Positions 8,867 through 17,577 of a stretch of DNA of 64,000 nt are shown here, piece by piece. The translations under genes and the position numbers were made by a program. The notes below the pieces were generated by a model. The model saw only the letters and a program-made list of their open reading frames with translations. It had not been told where the DNA came from and ran no database searches. Positions within the stretch are counted from its first letter, which is position 1. Each line of letters begins with the position of its first letter. This DNA comes from Marinomonas sp. IMCC 4694 (GTDB taxonomy: Bacteria > Pseudomonadota > Gammaproteobacteria > Pseudomonadales > Marinomonadaceae). The stretch covers positions 3,038,001 through 3,102,000 of the forward strand of contig NZ_VSRV01000001.1 in NCBI RefSeq assembly GCF_008122525.1, in the 5' to 3' direction.

Positions 8867-9003
8867 GGGGCACGGTGCTCCTTTTCTGCAGGCAGTAACC
8901 TCACCTATCACCAATTTATCACGCTTCATAGGTTTACTTCTCATTAAAAAATGAGCCCCTTAAAACGCATCATAACACTACTTTAAAAACGAGAAAAAAC
9001 TTA

Positions 9004-10110
9004 CTAGGAATAAAAGTCTGAGCTGGATTTATAATATGCCCCGTGGAATTCAATACGGTAACCCGGCACCTCTTGCAACGTATCCGCGGCCAATGCCGCC
9101 GCTTGGTAAAGACCTTCCAGTGAAGAATGCTCTGGATAAAAAGCGATTCCAATGGACAAACCGGCTTGAATCAACCGATTGTCTTCGAACTTAGCGGATT
9201 TCAGAAACCTTAGCAATTTAGCCGCCACGATCTCAGCATCCTCTAGATGCTGAATGCGAATTCCCATCACAAACTCACGTTCATCAAAATGAGCGATCAA
9301 ATCATTATCGCGCATTATCTCGCGTATCGCCTCAGCCAGCGCCTTAAGCTCTGTTTCTTTTAACGTTGCAGAAGATAAAATATTAAGCGACAACAAGGCC
9401 GCGCGTAAGAAGTTACGACGAGAATCCTTTAAAACAATACCAAAGCTGCTTTCGAAACTTTTGCGGCGCAATAACCCCGTTAAAGGGTCTCGATGACTGT
9501 CTTCTAATAGAATCTGGTCCGCTTTTTCACGTTTAAATACCGCACTCAACCAAGAAATATAACTGTCCAGTGCCAGCGACATTAAGTTATTTTCTAATTG
9601 CTTTTCTTCTCGCTGAAACACCAACAAAAGATAAATGGAACCCTGATCGTCCGATATGCTCGCCATCGATACGGCACTGAACGCGTTTTTTTGAAAGAAC
9701 GCCCCCCAATGCTGCCAATCTGGTGCATTTTGAATGTCAATATCATGGCGTTTAGGGCTCGATGGGGCCGCAGCAAAGGCAATCAACGCTTGAGGCACCG
9801 TGCTTAATTGACCCTGACTGTTTAAAAGTTCGTCATTTTTGAGGTCTGTGTATTGCAAACGCCACTGAAGGCACGCCTTATCACATACAATAAACACACA
9901 GTACGCATCAGACAATTGAATCTGAAATTTACGCTTAAAGCGACTGAGCGAGGTGCTTAACAAGGCCCCCTTTGAGATCACTTGAAGCATTTTAGGCATA
10001 TCACCATAAAGGGTCTTCATGAAGTCTCGTTCTTTTTCAAGAGCGGCAATACGAGACAACAGCGCCTGCTGCTTAATAGGTAAAGTATCTGAAGAGTCAT
10101 TTGCTGTCAT
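9004..10110 (-). CDS. GGDEF-domain protein with degenerate active site
   Basis: 368 residues. A short coiled coil (about 10-35) leads into a GAF-like region (about 55-190) and then a diguanylate-cyclase fold opened by DPLTGLLRRKSF. The signature loop that should read GG(D/E)EF is FDEREF, and the fold-closing LIQAGLSIGIAFYP is intact. Loss of both glycines makes cyclase activity unlikely, so it may sense or bind c-di-GMP or GTP without making the messenger. It is monocistronic, between the yggS operon and a terminator behind pyrC'. Close to PA-type regulatory GGDEF proteins, but no specific name is justified. Confidence 0.75.
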   Translation of the reverse strand: MTANDSSDTLPIKQQALLSRIAALEKERDFMKTLYGDMPKMLQVISKGALLSTSLSRFKRKFQIQLSDAYCVFIVCDKACLQWRLQYTDLKNDELLNSQGQLSTVPQALIAFAAAPSSPKRHDIDIQNAPDWQHWGAFFQKNAFSAVSMASISDDQGSIYLLLVFQREEKQLENNLMSLALDSYISWLSAVFKREKADQILLEDSHRDPLTGLLRRKSFESSFGIVLKDSRRNFLRAALLSLNILSSATLKETELKALAEAIREIMRDNDLIAHFDEREFVMGIRIQHLEDAEIVAAKLLRFLKSAKFEDNRLIQAGLSIGIAFYPEHSSLEGLYQAAALAADTLQEVPGYRIEFHGAYYKSSSDFYS

Positions 10111-10182
10111 AAAGGATAGAAACCATAATAATCCGTAATGAAGACAAGATTAACGGGCTCATAACAAAAGTAAAGCAATAAA

Positions 10183-10210
10183 GACCAAACGGTCAAAAAT
10201 CCGTTCGGCC
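10183..10210 (-). terminator. Terminator downstream of pyrC'
   Basis: A ten-base stem GGCCGAACGG / CCGTTTGGTC on the minus strand, with two G-U type pairs and an eight-base loop, is followed by TTTATT. It closes the yqgE-to-pyrC' gene run. Confidence 0.65.
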
Positions 10211-10236
10211 TCTATAACACTGTCAAACCGATACTC

Positions 10237-11514
10237 TTACACGGCTTGATACACTCTTTGTCCCGAGATAAAGGTTTGCATCACACGGCCAACGAGCTCA
10301 TCACCAAAATACGGTGAATTATGGCCCTTTGTCTTACGCCCTTCGTACGTCCATACCCAACGTGCGGTACTATCAAATACAATAAAGTCCGCAAAACTGC
10401 CTACCGATAATGACCCCGCTTCAAGACCAAAGCATGCCGCGGGGCCAGACGTTAGGCACGTCAGTAATGTAGTAAGGTCAACGTCGCCTTCATCCATCAG
10501 CTGCATTGCCAAAGGCAGGAGTATTTCCACGTTTGCCATGCCGGGTTCCGTCGCCGCGAATGGCGCAATCTTCGCCATTTTTTCATGAGGCTGATGATCG
10601 GAACAAATGGCCGTAATCACCCCGCTCTTAATTCCTTCGATCAGCGTCAGACGGTCTTCTTCGCTGCGCAATGGCGGCAACACATGATAATGACCGTCGA
10701 AGCGGTTCAAGATTTGATCATTTAAAAGCAAATTATGCAGCGCTACATCGGCGGTTACGTTCAACCCAGACGCTTTGGCGTCGGCCATCATTTCCACCGA
10801 TTTGGCACAAGATAAACGCGCAAAGTGCGCACGCACGCCCGTTTTTTCCACTAACAACAAATCGCGCATCAAAGCGATGGTTTCGGCTTCTTCTGGAATA
10901 CCGGCCAAACCGTGTATCGTCGACATCAGGCCTTCGTGGGCACACCCACCCTCTGACAAGCTGGGTTCATCTGGGTGAAACACCACCAGCAAATCATGCG
11001 TGGCCGCGTATTCCAAAGCACGCGCCAACACCTTAGTGCTCACCATTGGGTGGCGATGGTTCGACAAGGCAATACAGCCCGCCTCAGTCAGCGCGACCAT
11101 ATTACTTAGCTGCGCACCTTCTAAACCCTGCGTCAACGCCCCTAGTGGAAACACATTCGCCATACCTGCGTCGTCAGCTTTATCTTGGATCAGCGCGGCC
11201 ACCGCGGGGGTGTCGACGATAGGGCGCGTATTCGGCGGGCACACCAAGGTGGTGACGCCGCCGGAGACCGCCGCGCGGCCCTCAGTAGCAATGCTGCCTT
11301 TTTGCGTCAAACCGGGCTCACGAAGTGACACCGCCAAATCCACCAGACCGGGCAAAATCCACTGGCCCGCCGCATCCATCACGTCAGCCTCTTCAAAGCC
11401 TTCTGGAGCGTCTCCAAGCGCGACAATCTTTTGGTTATCAATGAACAAGTCGATGACCGCATCGATGTCTTGGCTCGGGTCGATCAAGCGGCCATTTTGA
11501 ATACGTAATTTCAT
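10237..11514 (-). CDS. pyrC': Inactive dihydroorotase-like subunit of aspartate transcarbamoylase (PyrC')
   Basis: 425 residues from the Met of MKLRIQNGRLIDPSQD. The amidohydrolase barrel is intact, but the first metal motif HxH before LREPG reads DLAVSLREPG, so two zinc ligands are missing; other parts such as SDHQPHE remain. This is the pattern of the non-catalytic PyrC' proteins that form the 480-kDa complex with PyrB in pseudomonads. The start is one base after the pyrB stop, and the ribosome site (AGGGAGG) lies in the end of pyrB, indicating coupling. A true dihydroorotase must lie elsewhere. Confidence 0.85.
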   Translation of the reverse strand: MKLRIQNGRLIDPSQDIDAVIDLFIDNQKIVALGDAPEGFEEADVMDAAGQWILPGLVDLAVSLREPGLTQKGSIATEGRAAVSGGVTTLVCPPNTRPIVDTPAVAALIQDKADDAGMANVFPLGALTQGLEGAQLSNMVALTEAGCIALSNHRHPMVSTKVLARALEYAATHDLLVVFHPDEPSLSEGGCAHEGLMSTIHGLAGIPEEAETIALMRDLLLVEKTGVRAHFARLSCAKSVEMMADAKASGLNVTADVALHNLLLNDQILNRFDGHYHVLPPLRSEEDRLTLIEGIKSGVITAICSDHQPHEKMAKIAPFAATEPGMANVEILLPLAMQLMDEGDVDLTTLLTCLTSGPAACFGLEAGSLSVGSFADFIVFDSTARWVWTYEGRKTKGHNSPYFGDELVGRVMQTFISGQRVYQAV

Positions 11515-11515
11515 C

Positions 11516-12526
11516 TTATTTTCCCTCCCTCGCCACTGACTCATCGTCATTTTGACTCTGAACCTGTCCACTCATTGCCATCGACATCACGGCCATACGT
11601 ACTGCGATGCCGTTGGTCACCTGATTTAAAATCACTGAATGTGTGCCGTCGGCCACTTCAGAGGAAATTTCCACACCGCGGTTAATCGGCCCCGGGTGCA
11701 TCACAATCGCGTCCGATTTTGCCCACGCTAACGTTTCTTCGGTCAAGCCATACAAACGGTAAAACTCACTTTCACTGGGCAGTAAAGCGCCCTTCATGCG
11801 CTCTTTTTGCAATCGCAACATCACAATCACATCGACCTCTTTTAAACCGACTTCCAAATCATGGCAAATGGTCGCGCCCATATCGGCAAAGAAACTCGGC
11901 ACCAAGGTCTTAGGGCCAACTAAACGCACCTCACTCACACCAAGCGTAGTCAAGGCTTGCAACTGAGAGCGTGCCACACGGGAATGCAAAATATCACCAA
12001 CGATGGCCACCTTTAAGCCGTCAAAACCGCCTTTGTGGCGACGAATCGTCAGCATGTCTAACATAGCTTGGGTAGGATGTGCATGGCGGCCATCACCCGC
12101 GTTGATAATGGCGACATTAGGCGTACAGTGTTCAGCAATAAAATGCGCCGCGCCACTGTCGGAATGGCGCACAATAAACATGTCGCTTTGCATGGCTTCA
12201 AGATTTTTCAGCGTATCCAGCAAGGACTCGCCTTTTGACGTCGCAGAGGTTTCGATGTTTAGATTGATCACGTCCGCCGAAAGACGTTTGGCCGCCAATT
12301 CAAAGGTGGTGCGCGTTCGAGTGGAGTTTTCGAAGAATAAATTCACCACGGTCTTGCCGCGCAGTAAAGGTACTTTTTTGACCGATTGCTCCCCCATCGA
12401 CAAGAAGGAATCAGCCCGGTCTAAGATTTCAGTCAGGATGGTTTTGTCTAACCCATCCAGTGTTAAAAAATGCTTAAGCTGCCCGTGTTCATTTAACTGT
12501 AATGCCCGAGGCTCGGATCGCATCAT
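11516..12526 (-). CDS. pyrB: Aspartate carbamoyltransferase catalytic subunit
   Basis: 336 residues, about 25 longer than the E. coli chain, with an N-terminal extension typical of class A/B enzymes that pair with PyrC'. The carbamoyl-phosphate motif is NSTRTRTTFELAAKRL, followed by HPTQAMLDMLTI, HSRVARS and the aspartate loop MLRLQKERM. MHPGPINRGVEI near the end is also typical. It catalyses the committed step of pyrimidine synthesis. It sits 54 bases after pyrR and runs straight into pyrC'. Confidence 0.95.
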   Translation of the reverse strand: MMRSEPRALQLNEHGQLKHFLTLDGLDKTILTEILDRADSFLSMGEQSVKKVPLLRGKTVVNLFFENSTRTRTTFELAAKRLSADVINLNIETSATSKGESLLDTLKNLEAMQSDMFIVRHSDSGAAHFIAEHCTPNVAIINAGDGRHAHPTQAMLDMLTIRRHKGGFDGLKVAIVGDILHSRVARSQLQALTTLGVSEVRLVGPKTLVPSFFADMGATICHDLEVGLKEVDVIVMLRLQKERMKGALLPSESEFYRLYGLTEETLAWAKSDAIVMHPGPINRGVEISSEVADGTHSVILNQVTNGIAVRMAVMSMAMSGQVQSQNDDESVAREGK

Positions 12527-12580
12527 GGTTGGCTTTCCTCAAACTGCGAAGACGTTTTCGTCTTTCTCTCTACTTAAAAT

Positions 12581-13078
12581 TTAATGGGTCACAACCACAG
12601 AAACGCTCAATGGCGTTGGTCCTGTCAGCTTCACCCTTTGGTCTGCACTCAACGTCAGATGTTCGCCCACTATATCGGCGGCAATAGGCAACTCTCGCTG
12701 ACCCAGATCGTACAAAATCGCCAAGGTAATACTGGCAGGTCGGCCAAAATCAAAAATCTCGTTCATCGCAGCGCGAATGGTTCTCCCTGACATCAACACA
12801 TCGTCGACCAAGATAACATGGCGGCCTTCAATCGCAGGCAATAGCGTTTGATTTACTTTTGGATTTAAACCCACTTTGGTGAAATCATCGCGGTAAAAGG
12901 TAATGTCTAAGGTGGCCAACGGCTCTGTCGTCGGAACTACCGTCATCAGTTGCTCTGCTACCCAGACGCCCCCACTATGAATGCCCACCACAATAGCGTC
13001 TTCAATGTTTTTTTCTTTACAATAATCAGCCAACTGAGCCTTCATAGACATCAGAGCCTTGTCTAAATGTAACGTCAT
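12581..13078 (-). CDS. pyrR: PyrR bifunctional regulator / uracil phosphoribosyltransferase
   Basis: 165 residues of the type I phosphoribosyltransferase fold. The PRPP loop is VILVDDVLMSGRTIRAAM, with DITFYRDD and LYDLGQRELPI as further family marks. PyrR proteins sense uridine nucleotides and in several groups attenuate pyr mRNA; in pseudomonads a PyrR is a transcriptional partner. Position just before pyrB suits that role. I see no clear anti-antiterminator structure in the 54-base gap before pyrB. Confidence 0.92.
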   Translation of the reverse strand: MTLHLDKALMSMKAQLADYCKEKNIEDAIVVGIHSGGVWVAEQLMTVVPTTEPLATLDITFYRDDFTKVGLNPKVNQTLLPAIEGRHVILVDDVLMSGRTIRAAMNEIFDFGRPASITLAILYDLGQRELPIAADIVGEHLTLSADQRVKLTGPTPLSVSVVVTH

Positions 13079-13169
13079 TTTTCTTTCACGCCTCGCGTTT
13101 CAATTAATACCAAACACCGTTCATCCTATGGCAGATCAAGCCATGACGTAAAAATGGCCTAAAAATACC

Positions 13170-13640
13170 CTAGTGTGATTCTGCGAACCAGGTTTCGACA
13201 ATCATTTGGGCAGCCAAGCCATCGACTGAATTTTCTTTAAAATTGCGATTGCCGCCGCGAGCCAACACCTGACCTTTGGCCTCATAAGACGACAACCTTT
13301 CGTCCATCATATGATAAGGGCGATTAAAACGCCCATGCAATCGCTTGGCGAACTTTCGCGCTCGTTGACACATGTCATTTTCGCCACCATCCATGTCCAG
13401 AGGCAAACCAACCACAAACGCATCGGGCTGCCATTCGGCGACAATTTTAGCAATCTCATCCCAGTTGGGAATGCCTTCTTTGGCCTTTAAAGGATCCAAC
13501 GGCTGAGCCGTCCCTGTAACGCTTTGCCCCGTGGCAACGCCGATGCGTGTCGTACCAAAATCAAAACCCAATACGGAACGAACAGTATTGGGTTTCTGAT
13601 GATCGCCTAAAGGCATGCCTGTAGAGATTAACGCGGTCAT
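13170..13640 (-). CDS. ruvX: Putative pre-16S rRNA nuclease, YqgF/RuvX
   Basis: 156 residues of the RNase H-like YqgF family. The N-terminal strand LGFDFGTTRIGVATG carries the catalytic Asp, FVVGLPLDMDG is the middle strand, and MMDERLSSYEAKG with VDGLAAQMI supplies the later acidic residues. It is implicated in final 5' processing of 16S rRNA. Its ATG overlaps the yqgE stop by one base, so the two are translationally coupled, and pyrR follows. Confidence 0.93.
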   Translation of the reverse strand: MTALISTGMPLGDHQKPNTVRSVLGFDFGTTRIGVATGQSVTGTAQPLDPLKAKEGIPNWDEIAKIVAEWQPDAFVVGLPLDMDGGENDMCQRARKFAKRLHGRFNRPYHMMDERLSSYEAKGQVLARGGNRNFKENSVDGLAAQMIVETWFAESH

Positions 13641-14212
13641 TAACCATGTCCTATGTCGGGTGAAAGTCTTGCCATATCAATACCCAATACCCGCGCAGCG
13701 GCGGTAAATTGCATATCACTTGGGGTGTGGAATAATACGTCTAAATCCGCCTCACATACCAGCCAATCGTTGTTGGCAATTTCAGCGTCAAGCTGACCCG
13801 CATCCCAACCGGCGCACCCCAAAGTGATACGAAACGCGTCTGGACCCCGGCCTTTTGCAATGTCTTCAAGCGCTTCGAGTGAGGCCGATAATGACACCTC
13901 ATCGGTGACGCGTAACGTATTGTCCCAGACTTTATCGGACGTATGCAAAATGAAGCCGCGCTCTGCTTCCACTGGGCCACCATTGTAAATCGGCTCTGAA
14001 CGCAGAGGCACATTGTCAATCGGCATATTAAGATGGTTGGCCAATTCAATAAAATCCACATTAGCAGGACGATTTATAATGATTCCCATGGCGCCTTCTT
14101 TGGAATGTTCACAAAGATAGATCACCGTATGTTCAAAATGTGGATCGTTTAGGTGTGGCATAGAAATTAAGAAGTGGTCTTTAAACGAATCGAAAAATGT
14201 ATTCATAGTCAT
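13640..14212 (-). CDS. yqgE: YqgE/AlgH family protein
   Basis: 190 residues of DUF179. The motifs FLISMPHLNDPHF, VIYLCEHSKEGAMGIIINRP, PIYNGGPVE and LGCAGWDAGQLDAEI match the family nearly throughout. AlgH was named as an alginate regulator in Pseudomonas, but the biochemical role is unresolved. The first gene of the yqgE-ruvX-pyrR-pyrB-pyrC' series. GAGGG lies before the ATG region. Confidence 0.93.
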   Translation of the reverse strand: MTMNTFFDSFKDHFLISMPHLNDPHFEHTVIYLCEHSKEGAMGIIINRPANVDFIELANHLNMPIDNVPLRSEPIYNGGPVEAERGFILHTSDKVWDNTLRVTDEVSLSASLEALEDIAKGRGPDAFRITLGCAGWDAGQLDAEIANNDWLVCEADLDVLFHTPSDMQFTAAARVLGIDMARLSPDIGHG

Positions 14213-14488
14213 GAGCCCTCTTTAATTGGTATAAGCGCTTAGATGTATCGCGCCAATGTTAAGATAGAAAAAGCACTTGAACTTGAGAAATAACTCGCCA
14301 ACGCTGGCGATAGAGACACACTGAAAAGAGCGTAAAGAAGACGATCAATAAAACGACCGACGTTTTTAGTATAAGGGAAAATAGAAAATTACCTACCCCC
14401 TTATGTAAATTTTCTTATCGGGTCCCTTCAAAACGGACAATTCAACCAGTAAACTAATGGCCTTCGCTCCTGAGACGCCACGTTAATC

Positions 14489-14650
14489 ATGCCCAATAGC
14501 CTTTTGCTTCACACTACGGTATTCACGCCATCGATTCAGATCGAGGTGTTAAATGGCGTGCACCTTGCGGATTTGGCTCAATGGCAAGCGAACTATCAAT
14601 CTGAAACGGTGGATTTGCGTTACTTTTTTCACAGCGGTTGGTCGTCTTAA
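14489..14650 (+). CDS. Possible small protein of 53 residues
   Basis: An open frame reading MPNSLLLHTTVFTPSIQ to FFHSGWSS, in the 520-base gap between yqgE and the oxygenase gene. I do not recognise it, no ribosome site stands out (the upstream bases are CGTTAATC) and it could be the scrap of a longer gene. The rest of 14213-14734 shows nothing I can name. Confidence 0.25.
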   Translation: MPNSLLLHTTVFTPSIQIEVLNGVHLADLAQWQANYQSETVDLRYFFHSGWSS

Positions 14651-14734
14651 CGTCTCTGATGCTTTCCACATTGTTCTCTCTCTATGAAAAAACAAAAGAC
14701 AATGTCGCCTTTTTGAGCGACCTAGGACATCAAG

Positions 14735-15574
14735 ATGATATTACAAGCAATCGACTACACCAGCCCCACGGCCCAAAAAGACTTCGTTCAATCATTGCGT
14801 GACACCGGCTTTGGGGTATTAAAAAACCACCCCATTCAGAAACACTTGGTCTCAGCGATTTATCAAGAGTGGCAGGCCTTTTTTGATGGCGAAACAAAAA
14901 ACGACTACCGCTACAACGTCGGTACACAAGACGGTTTTTTCCCATCTGACGTGTCTGAAACAGCAAAAGGCCACACACAAAAAGACATCAAAGAATATTT
15001 CCATTATTACCCGTGGGGACAATGTCCTGCCGACAAAAAAGCCTTGTTGGCGCAGTACTACGCCGAAGCCAATACCTTGGCGTTGGAGCTGTTGACGTGG
15101 GTAGAAAAGCATTCGCCTGTCGAGGTGGCGCAACAGTACTCTCAGCCGTTGTCTAGCATGGTAGAAGGCAGCGACCAGACCTTGTTGCGCGTGTTGCATT
15201 ATCCGCCCTTAAAAGGCGACGAAACACTGGGTGCGATCCGTGCAGGCGCTCACGAAGACATCAATTTATTGACCATTTTACCCTCCGCCAACGAGCCAGG
15301 TTTGCAAGTGAAAGCCAAAGACGGCTCGTGGGTGGGCGTGCCTTGTGATTTTGGTACCTTGGTGGTGAACATCGGCGACATGTTGCAAGAAGCCTCGGGG
15401 GGCTACTTTCCATCGACCTCCCATCGGGTGATCAACCCAGAAGGCGCCGACAAAACCAAATCGCGCATTTCCTTGCCGTTATTCTTGCACCCAAAACCGG
15501 ACGTTGTGTTATCAAAGCGTCACACCGCAGGCAGCTACCTGCATGAACGTTTGGTGGAATTGGGGGTAATTTAA
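14735..15574 (+). CDS. 2-oxoglutarate/Fe(II)-dependent oxygenase, isopenicillin-N-synthase-like
   Basis: 279 residues. The jelly-roll core has the iron facial triad His173-x-Asp175 (GAHEDINLLTIL) and His230 (STSHRV), and Arg244 in RISLPLF would bind 2-oxoglutarate. The N terminus has the DIOX_N-type segment DTGFGVLKNHPI. The family includes ethylene-forming enzyme, flavonol synthases and many bacterial proteins of unknown substrate; context gives no hint. It is transcribed away from its neighbours, alone. Confidence 0.85.
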   Translation: MILQAIDYTSPTAQKDFVQSLRDTGFGVLKNHPIQKHLVSAIYQEWQAFFDGETKNDYRYNVGTQDGFFPSDVSETAKGHTQKDIKEYFHYYPWGQCPADKKALLAQYYAEANTLALELLTWVEKHSPVEVAQQYSQPLSSMVEGSDQTLLRVLHYPPLKGDETLGAIRAGAHEDINLLTILPSANEPGLQVKAKDGSWVGVPCDFGTLVVNIGDMLQEASGGYFPSTSHRVINPEGADKTKSRISLPLFLHPKPDVVLSKRHTAGSYLHERLVELGVI

Positions 15575-15610
15575 CTTTCTCCAAACGCACACTCACACCG
15601 AAAAAAAGTG

Positions 15611-16561
15611 TTAGTACACTTTGGTTAACAAGGCTTGGCCCGCAAAATGCGCGGCTAAATTGTCCACCACTAATTGAGACATGGCACCGCGTGTTTCTTC
15701 TGTCGCACTGGCACAATGAGGCTGAAGAACCACGTTATCAAGAGCTAATAATCGCGCAGGAACATAAGGTTCATTGGCAAACACATCCAGCCCTGCGCCT
15801 TTTATGTCGCCCGATTCCAACGCCTCGATCAAGGCGTCCTCGTCAACGACGGAGCCACGAGACACATTAATAAAGTAGCCGTCTTTACCTAACGCCTTTA
15901 GAACTTTTTTACTGATCAACCCTTGAGTTTGTATCCCTCCAGGCACGACGACCATCATCACATCGACGTTTTCGGCCATCTCAGTTAGGTCAGAATACCA
16001 AGCATAAGTAACGGCTTCTTGCTCACGTCGTCCGTAGTAACAGACCAACAAACCAAAGGCTTCACAGCGGTGTGCTATGGCTTTACCGATGCGCCCCAAA
16101 CCAACAATGCCCACTCGCTTTCCTGTCAAGCTCGTATTGAGTGGCATAACTTCTTGACGTTGCCATCGCCCACTTCGAATCCAATCCACCCCATTTAAAA
16201 GGCGTCGAACGGTGTTTAATAGCAGCATCAATGCCATGTCCGCCACATCGTCCGTCAATACATCCGGCGTGTTTGTAACCGCAACAGAACGTTTTTCGCA
16301 AGCGTCAATGCACACCGTATCAAAACCGACACTGGCCACCGCCACAATTTCCACATTCGGTAAGCGGTCCAACAATGCTTCAGGAAAGCCACCTGTGTGA
16401 GTCGTTATAACAGCACGAATCGACGACGCAAACTGCTCTAAAATGTGCGTTTTTCCAGCGCTATCCGCCAGATCATAACGATGTAAACGATAGCGTTGCT
16501 CCAACAAAGCAAACTGCTCCGGACGACAAGGAACCATCACAAGCACGTCTATTACTGACAT
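15611..16561 (-). CDS. D-isomer-specific 2-hydroxyacid dehydrogenase
   Basis: 316 residues. Rossmann motif GIVGLGRIGKAIA, the NVSRGSVVDEDALIEAL helix and catalytic His in VVLQPHCASATEETRGAM are all present, with the N-terminal ITTHTGGFPEALLDRLP strand. The closest described group is glyoxylate/hydroxypyruvate reductase type 2, which would return C2-C3 hydroxyacids such as those arising from aldarate breakdown. The start is one base from the AEC transporter stop (16563), so the two form an operon; the transporter may carry the hydroxyacid. Confidence 0.88.
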   Translation of the reverse strand: MSVIDVLVMVPCRPEQFALLEQRYRLHRYDLADSAGKTHILEQFASSIRAVITTHTGGFPEALLDRLPNVEIVAVASVGFDTVCIDACEKRSVAVTNTPDVLTDDVADMALMLLLNTVRRLLNGVDWIRSGRWQRQEVMPLNTSLTGKRVGIVGLGRIGKAIAHRCEAFGLLVCYYGRREQEAVTYAWYSDLTEMAENVDVMMVVVPGGIQTQGLISKKVLKALGKDGYFINVSRGSVVDEDALIEALESGDIKGAGLDVFANEPYVPARLLALDNVVLQPHCASATEETRGAMSQLVVDNLAAHFAGQALLTKVY

Positions 16562-16562
16562 A

Positions 16563-17504
16563 TTACTCCCCTATAAGCACCCTAATAATAGGCACAAATA
16601 ACACAATGACCACAGAAGAAATAAGGGTAGAACACGCAATCGCATTTGCCGTTGATTTACCATCATCTCCTTTCGCTACCGCCGTAACATAAGCCGATGC
16701 CGCGGTGGGTGCCGCCAAAAACACAAACAAAAACAACAATTCTTTTTGACCAAACCCCAAATAATAACCCAACATCGTAAAAAAAATAGGGCTCAAGGCC
16801 ACCTTGCATAACACAGCTATGGAAACGTGCTTATGCAAAGAAAAGCCACTGGTTGCTAACGAACCACCAATGCATATCAGGGCCAGTGGTAAAGACAATC
16901 CTCCGACAAGAGAGCCTGTTTTGACCATAAAGGTAGGCAATGTTACTGCGGCTAAATTAGCCACAACGCCTAAAACGATACTCATAATGAGCGCGTTCTT
17001 CAAAAGGCTTTTTAGAACGGGGACGAGTCGTAACGATCCCTTGCTGTAACGCGTAAGAATAATTTCAGCCAATACATTAAACAGCAGTACGCTCAAACCA
17101 GACATCACACCGCCAAGCGCCACGCCTTCTGGCCCAAACATGTTCACCACTAAAGCAACACTAAAAATGCCACAATTTCCTCGAAAAGCGATCTGAACAA
17201 AGATCCCCCGTTGCCGCTCAGCCACACCAAGCTTTACCGCCAACAACCAAGAAAAAAGAAAGGTAAGAAGAATCGATGCAATAAAATAAACAGCCAAGTT
17301 TACGCTGATAAGCCCGCTTAGATTGCTTCCTAACATGCCAAAAAAGAACAGGGCAGGCATAGAGACCTGAAAGACAAATCGCGAACTAATCAGAATAAAG
17401 CCATCATTTATAAGCTGGATCCGACGTAAAAATGCCCCTATTGCAATCATCAGTAACACGGGTGCAGCGACATCCAAAATAACGCTTTGCGTCTCTAGCA
17501 GCAT
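16563..17504 (-). CDS. AEC-family transporter
   Basis: About 313 residues with around ten hydrophobic segments and the two-half layout of the auxin-efflux-carrier family (GNCGIFSVALVVNMFGPEG in the middle, CIGGSLA in the second half). Bacterial members move organic acids such as malonate or malate. I use the ATG at 17504, which has GAGGG six bases upstream; the open frame begins with TTG at 17516. The substrate is likely an organic acid related to the adjacent 2-hydroxyacid dehydrogenase. Confidence 0.82.
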   Translation of the reverse strand: MLLETQSVILDVAAPVLLMIAIGAFLRRIQLINDGFILISSRFVFQVSMPALFFFGMLGSNLSGLISVNLAVYFIASILLTFLFSWLLAVKLGVAERQRGIFVQIAFRGNCGIFSVALVVNMFGPEGVALGGVMSGLSVLLFNVLAEIILTRYSKGSLRLVPVLKSLLKNALIMSIVLGVVANLAAVTLPTFMVKTGSLVGGLSLPLALICIGGSLATSGFSLHKHVSIAVLCKVALSPIFFTMLGYYLGFGQKELLFLFVFLAAPTAASAYVTAVAKGDDGKSTANAIACSTLISSVVIVLFVPIIRVLIGE

Positions 17505-17577
17505 AGAATCCCTCAAAAAACGCCCTATAAACCAATACGGTAAATAGGGTATTCATGCAAAATAGGACAAACGTAAA

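Noticed and set aside
10671..11500. Several long plus-strand frames opposite pyrC'
   Set aside because: They are antisense shadows of a strongly supported gene.
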